Under the pieces are notes generated by a model. That model was not told where the DNA came from, did not search any database, and was given only the letters and a program-made list of their open reading frames with translations. This document shows, in pieces, positions 21,370-32,380 of a stretch of 64,000 bases of DNA; the stretch's first letter is position 1, and the number at the start of each line of letters is the position of its first letter. The position numbers and the translations under genes were made by a program. The stretch comes from Odiellus spinosus (taxonomy: Eukaryota > Arthropoda > Arachnida > Opiliones > Phalangiidae): positions 124,001 through 188,000 of the forward strand of contig CAWUCO010000180.1 of NCBI GenBank assembly GCA_963920705.1, in the 5' to 3' direction.

Positions 21370-22400
21370 TATCATCCCCCACACGAATCACGCTGAAACT
21401 TGGAACAAAGATGTATAAAGGGTAAATGATGATTCTGGGAAAGTTTCGTTTTGTAACTGCCACGGGATTGGCGCGTACGACGAGGTAAAATATGTGAATA
21501 ATAGGCCAAAAACAGTAGAATCCGCCTGTAAAAGTGTTTTATGTCTCGGGCACCTATGCTGTGCAGAAAAAAATATTCTAGGGGCTGTGCAAAGATTATA
21601 CAGCTATTATACAGCTTCATTTGATAGTCTTTGCTTTACGGAAGTACGTCAAGAAACTAGGAGCAATAACAACGCCGTACGTAATTGGAGTGGTAAATTT
21701 ATTTATAACACTTATAGGTTCTTACAAAAGTATACAAATATTTAAACTATGTTGGGTAAATTATCCAATTGGGCTGCATCTTCGCAAACTGGGCGCAATT
21801 TAGATTGATACCAGTTTCCACGTTCCTCGTGCCGTCGATAGCCAAGGTACCTGATGAGGCTGCTAACGTGAGCACAAGTACCCACAGTTAAGGAACCCCC
21901 TTTACAGTTGCAATACCATTGCGAGATCGCGTCTAATCCAATTCAATGTGGTACGTATCGAATAAGGGCTTGATGAACAGCCGCCGATGAAAATTGACTT
22001 CGGACGCGTACACGCAAGAGGTCATGTTCTACTTTGCACAATTCAACGTAAAACGACCCGGTTTTCTCAATTGTTAAGGCGACGGTGGACTCGGCGCGTC
22101 TGCAATTAAAATCACTAACAAAACAATACCTTGAACGTCTTCCTCGCTAAGGACCGGGAAGTCTTCCAGGTTAATGTCGTCCAGTTTCTTCCATTGAGAA
22201 GGTTTACGCAAGATCCCTTGCCGTTCGACAAGTTCTTTAAGGGGATTTACCACGTGCGAGGTGGCTTTAATTTTTTCCACCACTCTTTCCCATTGACCTT
22301 TAATGTTCAATTCTTGATGGTACGCATTAATAAGGGAAGCGCAGACGTGGAGAAGTTCTGTGACATAGGGTATCACATATCTCCTCAATTTCCGCTGATT
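21370..22400 (-). pseudogene. Second SWIM-protein copy, decayed but extending further upstream
   Basis: Frame 22388-22074 begins in a YVIPYVTELLHVCASLINAY helix, typical of the segment just after the DDE core. It continues through LNIKGQWERVVEKIKATSHV to LRKPSQWKKLDDINLEDFPVL, which matches the 19697-20254 protein closely. From about 22110 to 21790 the SWIM part persists only in broken frames. The flank 21380-21650 is a diverged copy of the arms at 19060-19679 (GTTTCGTTTTGTAACTGCCA, CCTGTAAAAGTGTT). The upstream transposase core is absent; sequence homology stops near 22400. Confidence 0.6.
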
Positions 22401-22509
22401 TAGATACCGACTTGATGATTTATTAACCTTTCTATTGCACGATTAGCACTTGTCCGATGCCATGTTAACGAGCGAAGGACATTAGTGGTAAATAAATATC
22501 AGTCGGGTA

Positions 22510-22842
22510 TGTTACGCTTTTATAATGAACTAGAATTTGTCCAGAATTTTCTAGAATTTTTCAAAATTTTCTAGAAATTTTCTAGAAATTTCCAGAATTT
22601 TCTAGAAATTTCCAGAATTTTCTAGAAATTTCCAGAATTTTTTAGACATTTCCAGAATTTTCTAGGAATTTCCAGAATTTTCTAGGAATTTCCAGAATTT
22701 TCTAGAATATTCCAGAAATTTCTAGAAATTCTAGAAAATTCTAGAAATTCTAGAAAATTCTAGAACGTTCTAGAAAATTCTGGAAATTTTTGAAAGATTC
22801 TAGAAAATTCTGGACAAATTCTAGTTCATTATAAAAGCGTAG
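22510..22842. repeat. Foldback made of TTCTAGAA / TTTCCAGAATTTT units
   Basis: Outer arms ACGCTTTTATAATGAACTAG (22512 on) and its inverse (ending about 22842) enclose 20-bp-like repeats of CTAGAAATTTCCAGAATTTT. These reverse polarity near 22730, so the whole 330 bp can fold on itself. Each unit contains TTCTAGAA or TTCCAGAA. Such (nTTCn/nGAAn) arrays also resemble heat-shock elements, probably fortuitously. Confidence 0.8.
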
Positions 22843-23096
22843 TAGTTAGGGGGAAATTACGATATTCCGACCCCCTAAATATTACTGGCTATGGGACCAT
22901 TAAGGCCCGTTCTCAGAAGAGCGGAAAGCTGAAGCGTAAGCTTATGTCCGACTTTCGGGAGAGAGAATCTTTTTCCGTGCGTTTAGGCAAAAGCGTTCGC
23001 GATGAGCTTCCCTCTCTGTATTTCGTTCACATAGAAGCTGACAAATGAGTGCTTGTGTCTCATCCTGAAAGGCGCGATAAAAAGTAAACAACTAAA

Positions 23097-25266
23097 ATGG
23101 CGCCGTGTAGGCTGGGCCTCACGAATCTTCTTCTTTTGAAAAAGAAGTTATTATTTTTGAAATTATTAAGAATGAAACAGAAGAAAATAATGAAAAGACG
23201 TTGGTGGATTCATCCTATTTGGAGAAACAGGAAAAAAGAAGGATACTTTCATACTTTGGTAAGTTTCTGTATATTTAATATATGTGCAAAATAAGACTTG
23301 GTTTCCAAAATAATCCTATTGTCCTATTCTGTTCATATTTTAGCTTAAAATTATGAGGTTACATGATCATAGTTATTTCAAAAACTTCACCCGAATGTCG
23401 CCAGTGCTATTTGATGAGCTTGTGGATTTATTAAAAAATAAATTACAAAAATTTCCATTGTCACGAGAGCCCCTTTCACCAGCTCATAGATTGGCAATTA
23501 CATTGAGGTAAATGTATGGCTTAGGTTCATTTGCTCGACTTCCAATTGATCGACAAGGAGTCCGTTTGATCGACTACCGTTTGATCGACTCCCATTTGAT
23601 CGACAAGCCATTCCAATTGATCGACAGCCCAGTTTTTTAGCGAGTAACGAGTATAGGTCAAAGTTTTTTTGCAAGAAACTATTAAAGGTTAAATTATGGT
23701 ATATAAATAAGAACTAATTCAAATAATAATTATTCCGTGAAAATGGGGTCAGAGTACTCGTTTGTTAGGTTAGGTTAGGTTGGTTAATCTATTTATAATC
23801 GTTATTACGAAGTTGACCAATTGGGAAACGATCAAATGCACCCTTTGTTGTCGGTAATTTGGGATTAGGCATCAATCATTTGATCCCTTTGTCGATCGTT
23901 TGGGAGTCGATCAAGTGGACCCTTTGTCGATCGTTTGGGAGTCGATCAAGTGGACCTCTTGTCGATCATTTGGGAGTCGATCAATTGTGAGTCGATCATT
24001 TGGGTGTCGATCAAGTGGACCTCTTGTCGATCAAGTGGACCCAAATCAAATGTATCCTAGTTACTGATGATTACGTTCAATTATTTCACATATTATTTAA
24101 AGGTTTTTAGCTACCGGTGAGAGCGTAATAAGTATAGCATATGGATTTCGTATTGGGAAATCAACGGCCCATAATGTAATCAAAGAAACGTGTGACGCTT
24201 TGTGGGAAGTTCTGCAGCCCATTTATCTCAAAGTAAGTATAGAATACATTACTGTATAGAAGTTTGTTTAACTCTTTTATTTGAAGAGTCCAACTGAAGA
24301 AACATGGAAGGACGTGGCTTATGAGTATGGTCGACAATGGCAGTACCCAAACTGCTGTGGGGCTGTCGATGGTAAACATGTAGCAATTCAGCAACCATCA
24401 AATAGCGGTTCAATTTACTACAACTACAAGGTAAATATAATGACGTTCTACTTTCAAACAGTTCTATCTTCTATTGTATAGGGCACCAATTCCATCGTAC
24501 TCATGGCTTTGGTGGATGCTGAATATAAATTTTTGGCTGTTGACATTGGTGGTTTTGGTTCCAATTCAGATGGTGGCATTTTCAAAGCGTCTCCAATTGG
24601 TTCTGCTCTTGAAAACAAAAAACTTAATTTTCCACAACCAACGAAACTACCCAGAAGTAACACCATTGCGCCATATGTATTTTTGGGAGATGAAGCATTT
24701 CAATTAACAGAAAACTTTTTACGGCCATATTCGTCCAAGGATCTAAATTCTAGATCAAGAGTTTTTAACTATAGGCTAAGCAGAGCCAGGTACATTTGTT
24801 TTTGACATTACTTATAATCATTATTTTTCTTGGAGGAGTATAGAAATTACATTTTATTTAAATATATATTTATTTTAAAGGCGTTGCAGTGAAAATGCAT
24901 TTGGGATATTGGGTGCAAGATGGAGAATATTCCATAACTCTTTCGCCTGAGAATGTTGATCGTGTAATTAAAGCTACAGTTTTTTTGCATAATTTCCTAA
25001 TTTCGAAAGAAAAAAACTTGAAGAAATCACAGAAGGTATACTGCCCCCCTGGATATGCTGATTTTACCGATAGCCTTGGAGGTTATCGCTATGGCACTTG
25101 GAATGATGAGCCAGAAAATGCTTTATTTTCTCTTCATGGAACAATGGCCAGAAATTCAACAGAAAAAGCTAAACAATGTAGAGAAACGTACACCCGCTAC
25201 TTTTGGTCTGACGAAGGTGCTGTCCCTTGGCAGTGGGATATGCCGGGTGTTAATCGTTTGGATTAA
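23097..25266 (+). CDS. Harbinger-type DDE transposase, six exons, one frameshift
   Basis: Exons with GT-AG borders and kept frame: 23097-23258, 23344-23507, 24103-24232, 24287-24430, 24482-24789, 24881-25266. Order of motifs: RRWWIHPIWRNRKKEG near the start, FTRMSPVLFDELVDLL in exon 2, a helix-turn-helix-like SIAYGFRIGKSTAHNVI in exon 3, GAVDGKHVAI (first catalytic D) in exon 4, VFLGDEAFQLT (second D) in exon 5, and RCSENAFGILGARWRIF (E) then VDRVIKATVFLHNFL in exon 6. This DDE enzyme cuts and re-inserts the element, normally with the MADF partner. Just after RIFHNSFA (about 24948) a stop and a one-base frame change break the protein; the remaining 105 codons are open in the new frame. The ATG at 23097 is the first in frame. 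Confidence 0.85.
23520..24060. repeat. GATCGAC-rich inverted element inside transposase intron 2
   Basis: The left side repeats TTTGATCGACT and the right side its inverse GTCGATCAAGTGGACC; the outer arms near 23525-23580 and 24000-24050 are mutually inverse. The centre holds GTTAGGTTAGGTTAGGTTGG. The unit expands intron 2 to about 600 bp, while the element's other introns are 50-90 bp, so it is an insertion after the transposon arose. Splice sites are untouched. Confidence 0.75.
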
Positions 25267-25332
25267 ACTTAATATATAGATAAATGCGCACAACTTTTAT
25301 TCATAAAATTGACGTTTAATAAACAAAAGTTT

Positions 25333-26422
25333 CTAACATATAAATTTTTTAAGGTTTATTGCGCATATAATTTCGCACAACACCCAAGAGTTCCATTTCA
25401 CAAGTTGAGACTCTTCTGGTACATTAGTTAATAAGTCTGCCAAATACTTGCAAAACCTCTGCGAACGTGTTTCAATGTGTTTTTCACATTTATGGGTGAT
25501 GGAAGCTAGAGTACATTTCTTATTAAAATACATAATTTCACAAGGATTAGAGACAGCTGATTTCATACTTATCAATTTTAGAAATTTCCTCGCGAATTTC
25601 CTGACGAGTTTCTTCCCCACTGAGGTAATCTACCTGTTTCCGCTTTTTTAATGTAGGTTTTGATGTTGACGCCCTTGTGATTGGTGATTTTGGCCTTGTT
25701 GGAGGATTCTGTTGAGGTATAGATGATTCTGGAGATGGTACATCATCCTCAATCTGGACAGCAAGGTCATCAATGCTCTCGTCAGCCATATGTCCATTTG
25801 CCATTGCACTTAAAATCTATCAATTGAACAGTTATACCCTTTTGAATAAATTAATAATATTTATAAGGTACTTGATCAGCAGCCTCGCCATCATTATCTT
25901 CTCCATTATATTCGAGATTGCATATTGTCCTAATTTCAAAATTATGTAACATCAAATAAGTACTGTATAATTAAATTTAAAGGTTGAAAGCACTCACTCG
26001 CGACGACTCACAACGTCTTTTAAAAACATGAGTGGTTTTAAATATGGCCATTTCACTAATCTTATATCTTCTTCTCCACATATTCTTGTCCAGATTTTTT
26101 CTTGCTAACCGCATGGAAATTAGTTCTAAATTGATATTTTAAATATTTCCACATTTTTTGCACATCTTTGACTATAAAATAAATTGATTAATATAGATAT
26201 ATTACTACGTACAATAAATAAAATGCTTTATTTAATTACCTGACATTTTCATAATTTTGGCAATTTCTTCCCATTTTACTGATTGTAACTGTCTATCCCG
26301 AAAGTCGGGACTGGCTTTGTTCCAGATTTCAGGATAGTTTATCATAATGTTAATGAACTCTTCCTTTTTTCACAGTCTTTTTGACGCAATTGAGCTTCTA
26401 AATTTTTTTCTTTCAACGGCAT
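25333..26422 (-). pseudogene. Harbinger MADF-domain protein (second transposon gene), frameshifted
   Basis: Reading from an ATG at 26422, after an early one-base frameshift the sequence gives EEFINIMINYPEIWNKASPD and WEEIAKIMKM. After an intron starting at GTAATTAAAT it gives VKDVQKMWKYLKYQFR and, past another frame slip, KWPYLKPLMFLKDVVSRRE. These are the parts of a MADF (Myb/SANT-like) DNA-binding domain. Downstream exons give an acidic, Ser/Pro-rich linker (25804-25640, DDVPSPESSIPQQNPPTRPK) and a C-terminal block (25540-25333, CEKHIETRSQRFCKYLADLL), typical of partner proteins that carry Harbinger transposase to the element ends. Convergent with the transposase; the stops lie about 70 bp apart. 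At least three frame breaks. Confidence 0.7.
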
Positions 26423-26774
26423 TTTTCAGTCTTAAAAAAATACCGCCAAACCGATGAAATGTACGCGTGTAGCCGTGTACCAACTTCCGAAGTTCCTAGC
26501 CAAAACTTCCTCAAATTCAAGGCTATAATTCAGATGCGCCACCTCATTGGCCAATCGCAGTCACGTGTACTTTTGCGAGATCTTAACTTGCGCGAGAGAA
26601 TCTGGCCCGGCAGATCGCAAGCTTACGAGGAAAATAAGCTTCTACTTTCGGCAAAAGCAGGTATATGTCGGCTCTCGCGCTCTTGTGAACGATCGCGCGA
26701 GTTCAAAAAATCGTTTCAGCTTCATCTCTCCGCTTTTCGCTTCTGCTTTCCGCTCTTCTGAGAACGGGCCTTTA

Positions 26775-27295
26775 GGGTATGTACCCGTTTCTCCAAAATA
26801 TTTCGCCATAAATTATCTATTCCCTTTTCGCCCAAAGAATGTTTGGCCCAAAATAATTTATTTGCATTTCGCGCAATCCTACTTCACCCAAACGTATTAT
26901 AATTTGACCCAAAATATCGATTCTAAATTCGCCCAAACTAAAAATTCCTTGTCTCAATTCGCCCAGTCCCACTTCGCCCAATCGTTTTATCAGTTAGCTC
27001 AGAATTATCTATTCCCAACCTAAAAATTCCTCTTTCCATTTTGCTTAATTTTATTAGGTTAGGTTGGTTTAGGGTAAATTGAGTTAGGTTATCAAAACTA
27101 ATAAAGGAAATTTGTTGGGTTGGGTTGGTTTAGGGTAGGTTGGGTTGGTTAGGTTATCAAAACTAATAAATAAAAATTTTGGGTAGGGTTGGTTTAGGGT
27201 AGGTTGGGTTAAGTTAAGTTGGGTTTGGTTAGGTTATCAATACTAATAAAGTAAACTGTTCTTTAGATTGGGTTGGGGTAGGCTGGGTTAGGTTG
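26775..27295. repeat. TTCGCCCAA motif cluster with TTAGG-like core (copy 2)
   Basis: Same motif vocabulary and order as 14900-15480 (CATTTCGCGCAATCCTACTT, then CACCCAAACGTATTAT, then GGTTATCAAAACTAATAAA units). The Harbinger element is inserted at its left edge. Confidence 0.6.
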
Positions 27296-27445
27296 GGTCG
27301 ATGGGTCCGACATTCCCAAAAAAAGCGTACGGGATTTCGTGATTTCTCAAAAAATTTCGTGATTTTGTGGTTTCGGGATTTCGCGATTTCGCTTCAAAGA
27401 TTTTGCGATTTCATTCGAGATTTTGCGATTTCGTCTGAGAATGTT
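27296..27445. repeat. GATTTCG-family array with GGGTCCGACATT end
   Basis: Starts GGGTCCGACATTCCC...GCGTACGGGATTTCGTG and runs through diverged GATTTCGCGATTTCG units. The end is the inverse of the TCGGACCC closing the array at 32221-32237. Confidence 0.65.
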
Positions 27446-27483
27446 TTCAAATTTCATAATATATTCAAATGTTCAAAACTTTC

Positions 27484-27920
27484 CTTAAAGGGAGAATGCA
27501 ACCTATCAGCAAGTGTTTTTTATCGATTCCTTATTGTTTAAATAGTTCTAATCCTTTATTGAAAAAATTTACGAACAAAAATTAAACTAGAAATAAATTT
27601 AAAATGAATAAATAGGCTTAGCAGGATTCATGGAGATCCTGATTTGAGGTCTAGCGACCAATCGAACGCAAATATAAGTCTCGTAGAGATCTCGCGTGAA
27701 CGACGGGTCTTTACTCATTGGTCGCTAGACCTTACACCGAGCCTTACACGGAAGCAATTCAGGATCTCCATGAATTCCGCTAAGCCTATTTTCCGGGTTT
27801 AAATTTATTTCTAGTTTAATATTTGGTTCGCAAAATTTTTATTGGTGGATTATGCCAATTAAAACGATAAGTAATCGATAAAAAAAATCGCTTGTTATGA
27901 GGTTGCATTCTCCCTTTAAG
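27484..27920. repeat. Foldback MITE family B, copy 1 (437 bp)
   Basis: Ends CTTAAAGGGAGAATGCAACC and its exact inverse at 27900-27920. Inner arms include CCTTATTGTTTAAATAG and AGGATTCATGGAGATCCTGA / CAGGATCTCCATGAATTCC. A diverged second copy is at 62940-63300 and a deleted one near 18900. No coding content. Confidence 0.8.
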
Positions 27921-28448
27921 CCTTCATAGTTCTCTCAAATATTTCGTCATTTCGTGATTTATTGTTTGAATAATGAATAGTTCTTTGTTTGAAAATATTT
28001 TCCACATTTTCAGAAATACGGCATAGCTTCTACGCGTTCCCACTGTTAACTGCACTTTTTTCGTGCGCACTCACGTGATCTACCTAAATCATCTCGCGTT
28101 AAATTACAGCAAGCTATACCCTAGGCGCCTTAGCTGCGCATTTAAAATTTCGAATTTTCATGGAAGAGTGGGATTGGGGAGTCTGCTCTCTCCTTCTCTA
28201 GCGAGGAGTCAGGAGTGTTACACGTAGCATGCGCGAAAAAGGATGCGCATTAGAAGATATGGTAACAGCCAAGGGGAGGAAAAATGGGAAATTGGAGGCA
28301 GACGCTGAGTTTGAAGGACACACTTCATAACGTGTGGCCGCTGTTCCATCCCCCCTTAGTATTCCTTGGTTCCCACAGTTCTCTTCAACACGTCCCGCAC
28401 TTCTCGACCCTTCCCTACCCATTTTGGAATAGGCTCATCCAATAGACG
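27921..28448. other. No gene recognised
   Basis: Mixed-composition spacer. A 28198-28422 minus-strand frame is open but Ser/Arg-rich with no domain seen. No promoter or repeat link found. Confidence 0.4.
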
Positions 28449-29244
28449 ATTATACAAAAACGTTGTTTTGCTTCGCACTTCAAAAAAGTGCATTTATAGG
28501 TAAGAATTTCAAACCCGTGAAGGGACAGAAATTAATTATCGTTGAGGGAACTATGAAAGTCACAGTCTAAGAAATCAGAAAGCCATAGTTAAAATAAATA
28601 AAATAAATACAAATTTACAAAAAAAATTACATATAAATTCGGCCTATCGAAACTTCAAGTTATGTAGATGTCATTCTATTGTACAATTCACCTTTGGAAA
28701 TTCTAACTTTTTTCTAGAGTTGAAAAACTCCCATGCGCGGAACGGTACAATAGCAAAATACCAAACAGTTGCAGCTCGTGTAGTTCTTGTGTGAATAATT
28801 ATAATATCTTAGCGAATGTTGCCTTTTGGATGTGGACTCAAGATTAAACATATTTTACCACGGGGTTTAAACCACTGTCAAAGTTTAGATGACAATTACT
28901 TTTCCCTTCTCCTAGACTCACATGGCGGTGGATTTAATTTTCAGTTTGTAAAAGCAAACACTGACATCTTTATATTGTTCCCATTCTTTAGCTCTATTTT
29001 CTTTAGTGGAAAATATAGAATAGAATGACTTCTGCATAAGTCTCGATAGGCCGAATTTATATGTAATTTTTTTTGTAAATTTGTATTTGTTTTATTTATT
29101 TTAACTATGGCTTTCTGATTTCTTAGACTGTGACTTTCATAGTTCCCTCAACGATAATTAATTTCTGTCCCTTCACGGGTTTGAAATTCTTACCTATAAA
29201 TGCACTTTTTTGAAGTGCGAAGCAAAACAACGTTTTTGTATAAT
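28449..29244. repeat. Foldback element with about 205-bp arms and 385-bp loop
   Basis: Left arm 28449-28650 starts ATTATACAAAAACGTTGTTT; right arm 29040-29244 is its near-perfect inverse. The loop (28655-29038) contains a 70-codon open frame (28816-29028) with no recognisable domain. Arms differ by only a few bases, so the structure is young. Only one copy in this window. Confidence 0.8.
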
Positions 29245-29415
29245 TTGTGTTTGCTTTTGGAAAAATTACACAGTTGTAAGACCAATGAACCCGTTTTATT
29301 TAGTGGTACGTACTTAAAATAATAAATTTACAAGTTGAAATTTAAATGAATTAATAAATATAAATATTTTTATTTTGTACAAACTTTATTATTATTTAAT
29401 GTTAATCTAAATTAT

Positions 29416-29941
29416 GAGCTCGGAATTGGATAACGAATAACTTAGGATATCGATTGACAACTAGGATTTTTGCAGATATATAAATCTTGGATAAATTGAT
29501 TGTTAATTTAAAACCACAAATTATATTAAAAAACATATTACATCGATACGAATTATCAAAACATAAAATTTTTAACTTGATTAAAAAAAATTCCACATTT
29601 ATTCAAACAGATGATGTAAAAATAAAAATATCACGCTTTTCAAAATCTATGATGAATGAAATTGAATAATTATATTTCAACCTACATTGGAAAGAACCAA
29701 CTAAATCACTACATTCTAGCTTCGAGATATCAATTTGGGTTAAAATCCGTGAAGAAACTTGAGTTTACAATTTTCTTTTCCGAATGAAAAACTCGAGTAT
29801 AACGTATCAATTTCGTATAGCAATGAGTACGAATAAAACGTTTGACTATCAGATACGTTAACTCAAATAAGAAATGAATATCTTTCGTGAACAGCTAATA
29901 TCCGATTGACATTCATTTAACCTTATACGAATTCCGAGCTC
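29416..29941. repeat. Possible MITE, 12-bp perfect inverted ends
   Basis: GAGCTCGGAATT at 29416-29427 is inverted at 29930-29941. The interior is very AT-rich with an open frame of 60 codons (29487-29669) that shows no domain. No flanking duplication could be fixed; the ends could be coincidental. Confidence 0.35.
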
Positions 29942-30610
29942 TGCCTATAACTGTGGTTTAAGATAAAATATCCTATGGTGCGTCATGTTTTTTTGAATGG
30001 TGATCGCAGCACGTTATCCTATCTTTTTTTAAGTAAATTCAAGGACTTCTATTAATTAAATCAAATATATTCCTTAGATCCACCGCATCGCGAAAAAAAT
30101 TGTACATCATTGCTCTCAGCACAATTGTTCTAGTTTTTAAACTTCAAATAATCTCATTTCACACTGTTTAATTCAGAAGTGTCTTCGATATAGTTGAATA
30201 TTGTGAGCTACGTATAAATAAACATCGCCTGCGCCGTGGTTTTAATTTTGTTGGTATACACAGTATAATTTTTACTTTCCACTTGGATTTAAAATTTAAC
30301 CATTCAGATAATTTGCTAGTTTATTCCACGGGAAAACTCCAACTTTATTGTATAATATTTTCACTATCGTTTTCATGTTCATTGAATATTTGTGGAATTA
30401 AATGTGAGCTTAAATATAATTCCGTAATAATTTTTCGTTATTAGTTTTTGTTAATTTGAAAATATGCCCTCGAGCCGCATCCTAAAATTAGATACCCATA
30501 TTGCCGAAAACCTAAAAATGTAAACAAGAGACCAGTATCCCTTAGTTAAAGGTTTTAAAATAACAAGTATGTGTGACATTGAAATAAAAACACCTCTATA
30601 ACAAATATGA

Positions 30611-30967
30611 TTTATTTAGTCAAGCTTAATTCACGCGATGGTTAAAATAAATATTTCCATGTATGCAATGATCAGGCTGACGATGTAGAAGTTCTTGCTC
30701 AGGGTTCCCACTTCCTCAAAGTCTTGACGCATAGCGCGGTTTTCTAGCAGGCAGGTTTCTTCATAGAATGACTTATGCAGATGATAAGTAGATACTGCTG
30801 ACAATGTGATGGTCGAGTGTTTCATGGCACGCTAGTCAGTTAATGAAGATGAGACGCTATCCTTCCACCTTGGAGTTCAAAGTAATGACTAACCAATACT
30901 TCCAAGTTGACGTCGAGATATTAAGCAGTCAAATGATATTGTTTCGCTGAATACCTAGCCTTTTATA
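30611..30967 (-). CDS. Compact gene for a 64-aa tail-anchored-type protein with TATA box and poly(A) signal
   Basis: The minus strand shows a complete small transcription unit: TATAAAAGG at 30967-30959, a leader of about 110 bases, ATG at 30825, 64 codons to TGA at 30631, and AATAAA at 30616-30611. The protein is soluble and charged for about 45 residues (HKSFYEETCLLENRAMRQDF), then ends in a hydrophobic helix, NFYIVSLIIAYMEIFILTIA, as in tail-anchored membrane proteins. I do not recognise the family. No RBS-like or intron signal is present. It lies 2 kb from a Polinton-type integrase fragment, so a viral or Polinton origin is possible but unproven. The alternative is a lineage-specific host gene. 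Coordinates span TATA box to poly(A) signal; the coding part is 30631-30825. Confidence 0.5.
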
Positions 30968-31230
30968 CCCAAAGTAGGCAAGATAAAAAACGGGCCCACT
31001 AACAAAGAGTGGCCTACTGGGGGAGTGGTGTCCCACCGCCGATTTTTATAAACTAATGAATTTATTAAATCTGTCTCAGAGTCCATTTTTCTAAGACATT
31101 TTGGAAATCTCATCTCTATATATCATTGAGGCTAATGTGAAATACCCTAGTTTATCTACCCTACGGTACATCATTCTAATTTTGTTAATAAAACATTATC
31201 AACAAAACATTCCGTGCGTTTCTTAGATAT

Positions 31231-31580
31231 AGAGACTAAAAAAATAGTTTCCTTATTCCGTCTTTCGCTTTGACTAAAAAAATAGTTTCCTTATTCCGTC
31301 TTTCGCTTTAACGTTATCTAAAGTTTTTGTTATCTCAGTCGTAGTATTCAACATCAGAAAAGTATAAAAAATATAGAACACCCCAACATTTCTCTCTCTC
31401 TCGAATGCAAACTCTGAATGAAACGCCGTCTTTCACGGGGCTTCAACGTTATCTATAAAGCTTTTGTTATCTCAGTCGAAGTATTCATCAGAAAAACATA
31501 GAAAAATATAGAGTACCCCCATGATCCTAACATATTTTTCTCTCTCGAATGCAAACTCTCAATGAAACGGACTCGCGGTC
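31231..31580. repeat. Local direct duplications (38 bp and about 140 bp)
   Basis: AAAAATAGTTTCCTTATTCC..TCTTTCGCTTT occurs twice in tandem (31235-31310). A longer unit, GTTATCT.AAG.TTTTGTTATCTCAGTCG... to TCTCTCGAATGCAAACTCT.AATGAAACG, is present at about 31313-31422 and 31450-31568. No gene. Confidence 0.75.
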
Positions 31581-32029
31581 GGGAGAAGAAGAAGAAGAAT
31601 ATCTCAGTTATCAATATGACAAAGAATTCCACCTCATATGGTTAATTTCCATAAACGTTTCTGATGAAATTGTGAGAGACCTATAAATAAAACAGGCCGG
31701 CACGGAATGTTTTTAATTAAATAAATTCTGACTTCGTCCTAACCTTGGAAAATGGCAACATCTTCCACAGAAACTGGTTCTATTTAACGGCTCATTTTGT
31801 TAGTTTCAAGGTTGGCAAAAGTATAGAAAACCGTATAGTTTGAACGAAATCTTGAAGAAAATGGGACCCCTTCAATACAAACGGGTGCTTTTTAACGGCT
31901 CTTTTATCCATTTCCAAGGTTATAAAATAAAACCGCCTATTTTTCTAATACCTTTTCCTCTCCCCTACCCGTAACGGCTCTACTCCCACTATGGGAGGGT
32001 TGGGGGGCTAGGAAAAATAGGGGGTCAAA

Positions 32030-32240
32030 ATAATAACAAACAGAGAATTCGTGATTTCGTCGGAGATTTCAGGATTTCGCGATTTCATTTCAAAGATTTC
32101 GCGATTTCGCCGGGGATTTCGAAATTTCGCGATTTCTTCAAAGATCTCGTGATTTCTCGAAGATTTCAGGATTTTGTATGAAAGATTTCGCAATTTCGCG
32201 AGAAGCGTACGGGATTTCGTGTAAATGTCGGACCCCTCGC
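32030..32240. repeat. GATTTCG-family array, copy with intact tail
   Basis: Diverged GATTTCGCGATTTC units end in GAGAAGCGTACGGGATTTCG then TGTAAATGTCGGACCCCTCG. Same family as 2700-3070 and 27296-27445. Confidence 0.75.
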
Positions 32241-32306
32241 CCCACAATCAATTTTTTATAAATTGTTTTCAGACAGGGCGGACCTGAGTAAAAATATACC
32301 AAGTTG

Positions 32307-32380
32307 TGAAACAAACGTCATTTTACGTGACTCCACACTAACCATAACGTAACCTAAAATACACAACAGTAGGCATTAAA
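32307..32380 (+). repeat. Second copy of the CAAGTTGTGAAACAAACG repeat
   Basis: About 70 bp matching 8117-8190 (TTTTACGTGACTCCACACTA and AGTAGGCATTAA). Followed by unrelated sequence with a TATATAAAAGGG box (32525-32536) but no obvious gene behind it. Confidence 0.55.

Larger units (their letters stand above)
22913..26771. mobile_element. PIF/Harbinger DNA transposon, 3.86 kb, with TTA target duplication
   Basis: Terminal inverted repeats AGGCCCGTTCTCAGAAGAGC (22913 on) and its inverse (ending 26771), about 33 bp including GGAAAGC, flanked by TTA on both sides (22910-22912, 26772-26774). A 3-bp T-W-A duplication is the hallmark of PIF/Harbinger. The element carries the two genes expected of this superfamily in convergent arrangement: a spliced DDE transposase on plus and a MADF/Myb-like protein on minus. 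Both have frameshifts, so the copy is recent but probably not autonomous now. A GATCGAC-rich repeat sits in transposase intron 2. Confidence 0.9.

Noticed and set aside
26547-27023. 158-codon frame
   Set aside because: Runs from the Harbinger terminus into the TTCGCCCAA repeat; no domain or consistent codon signal.
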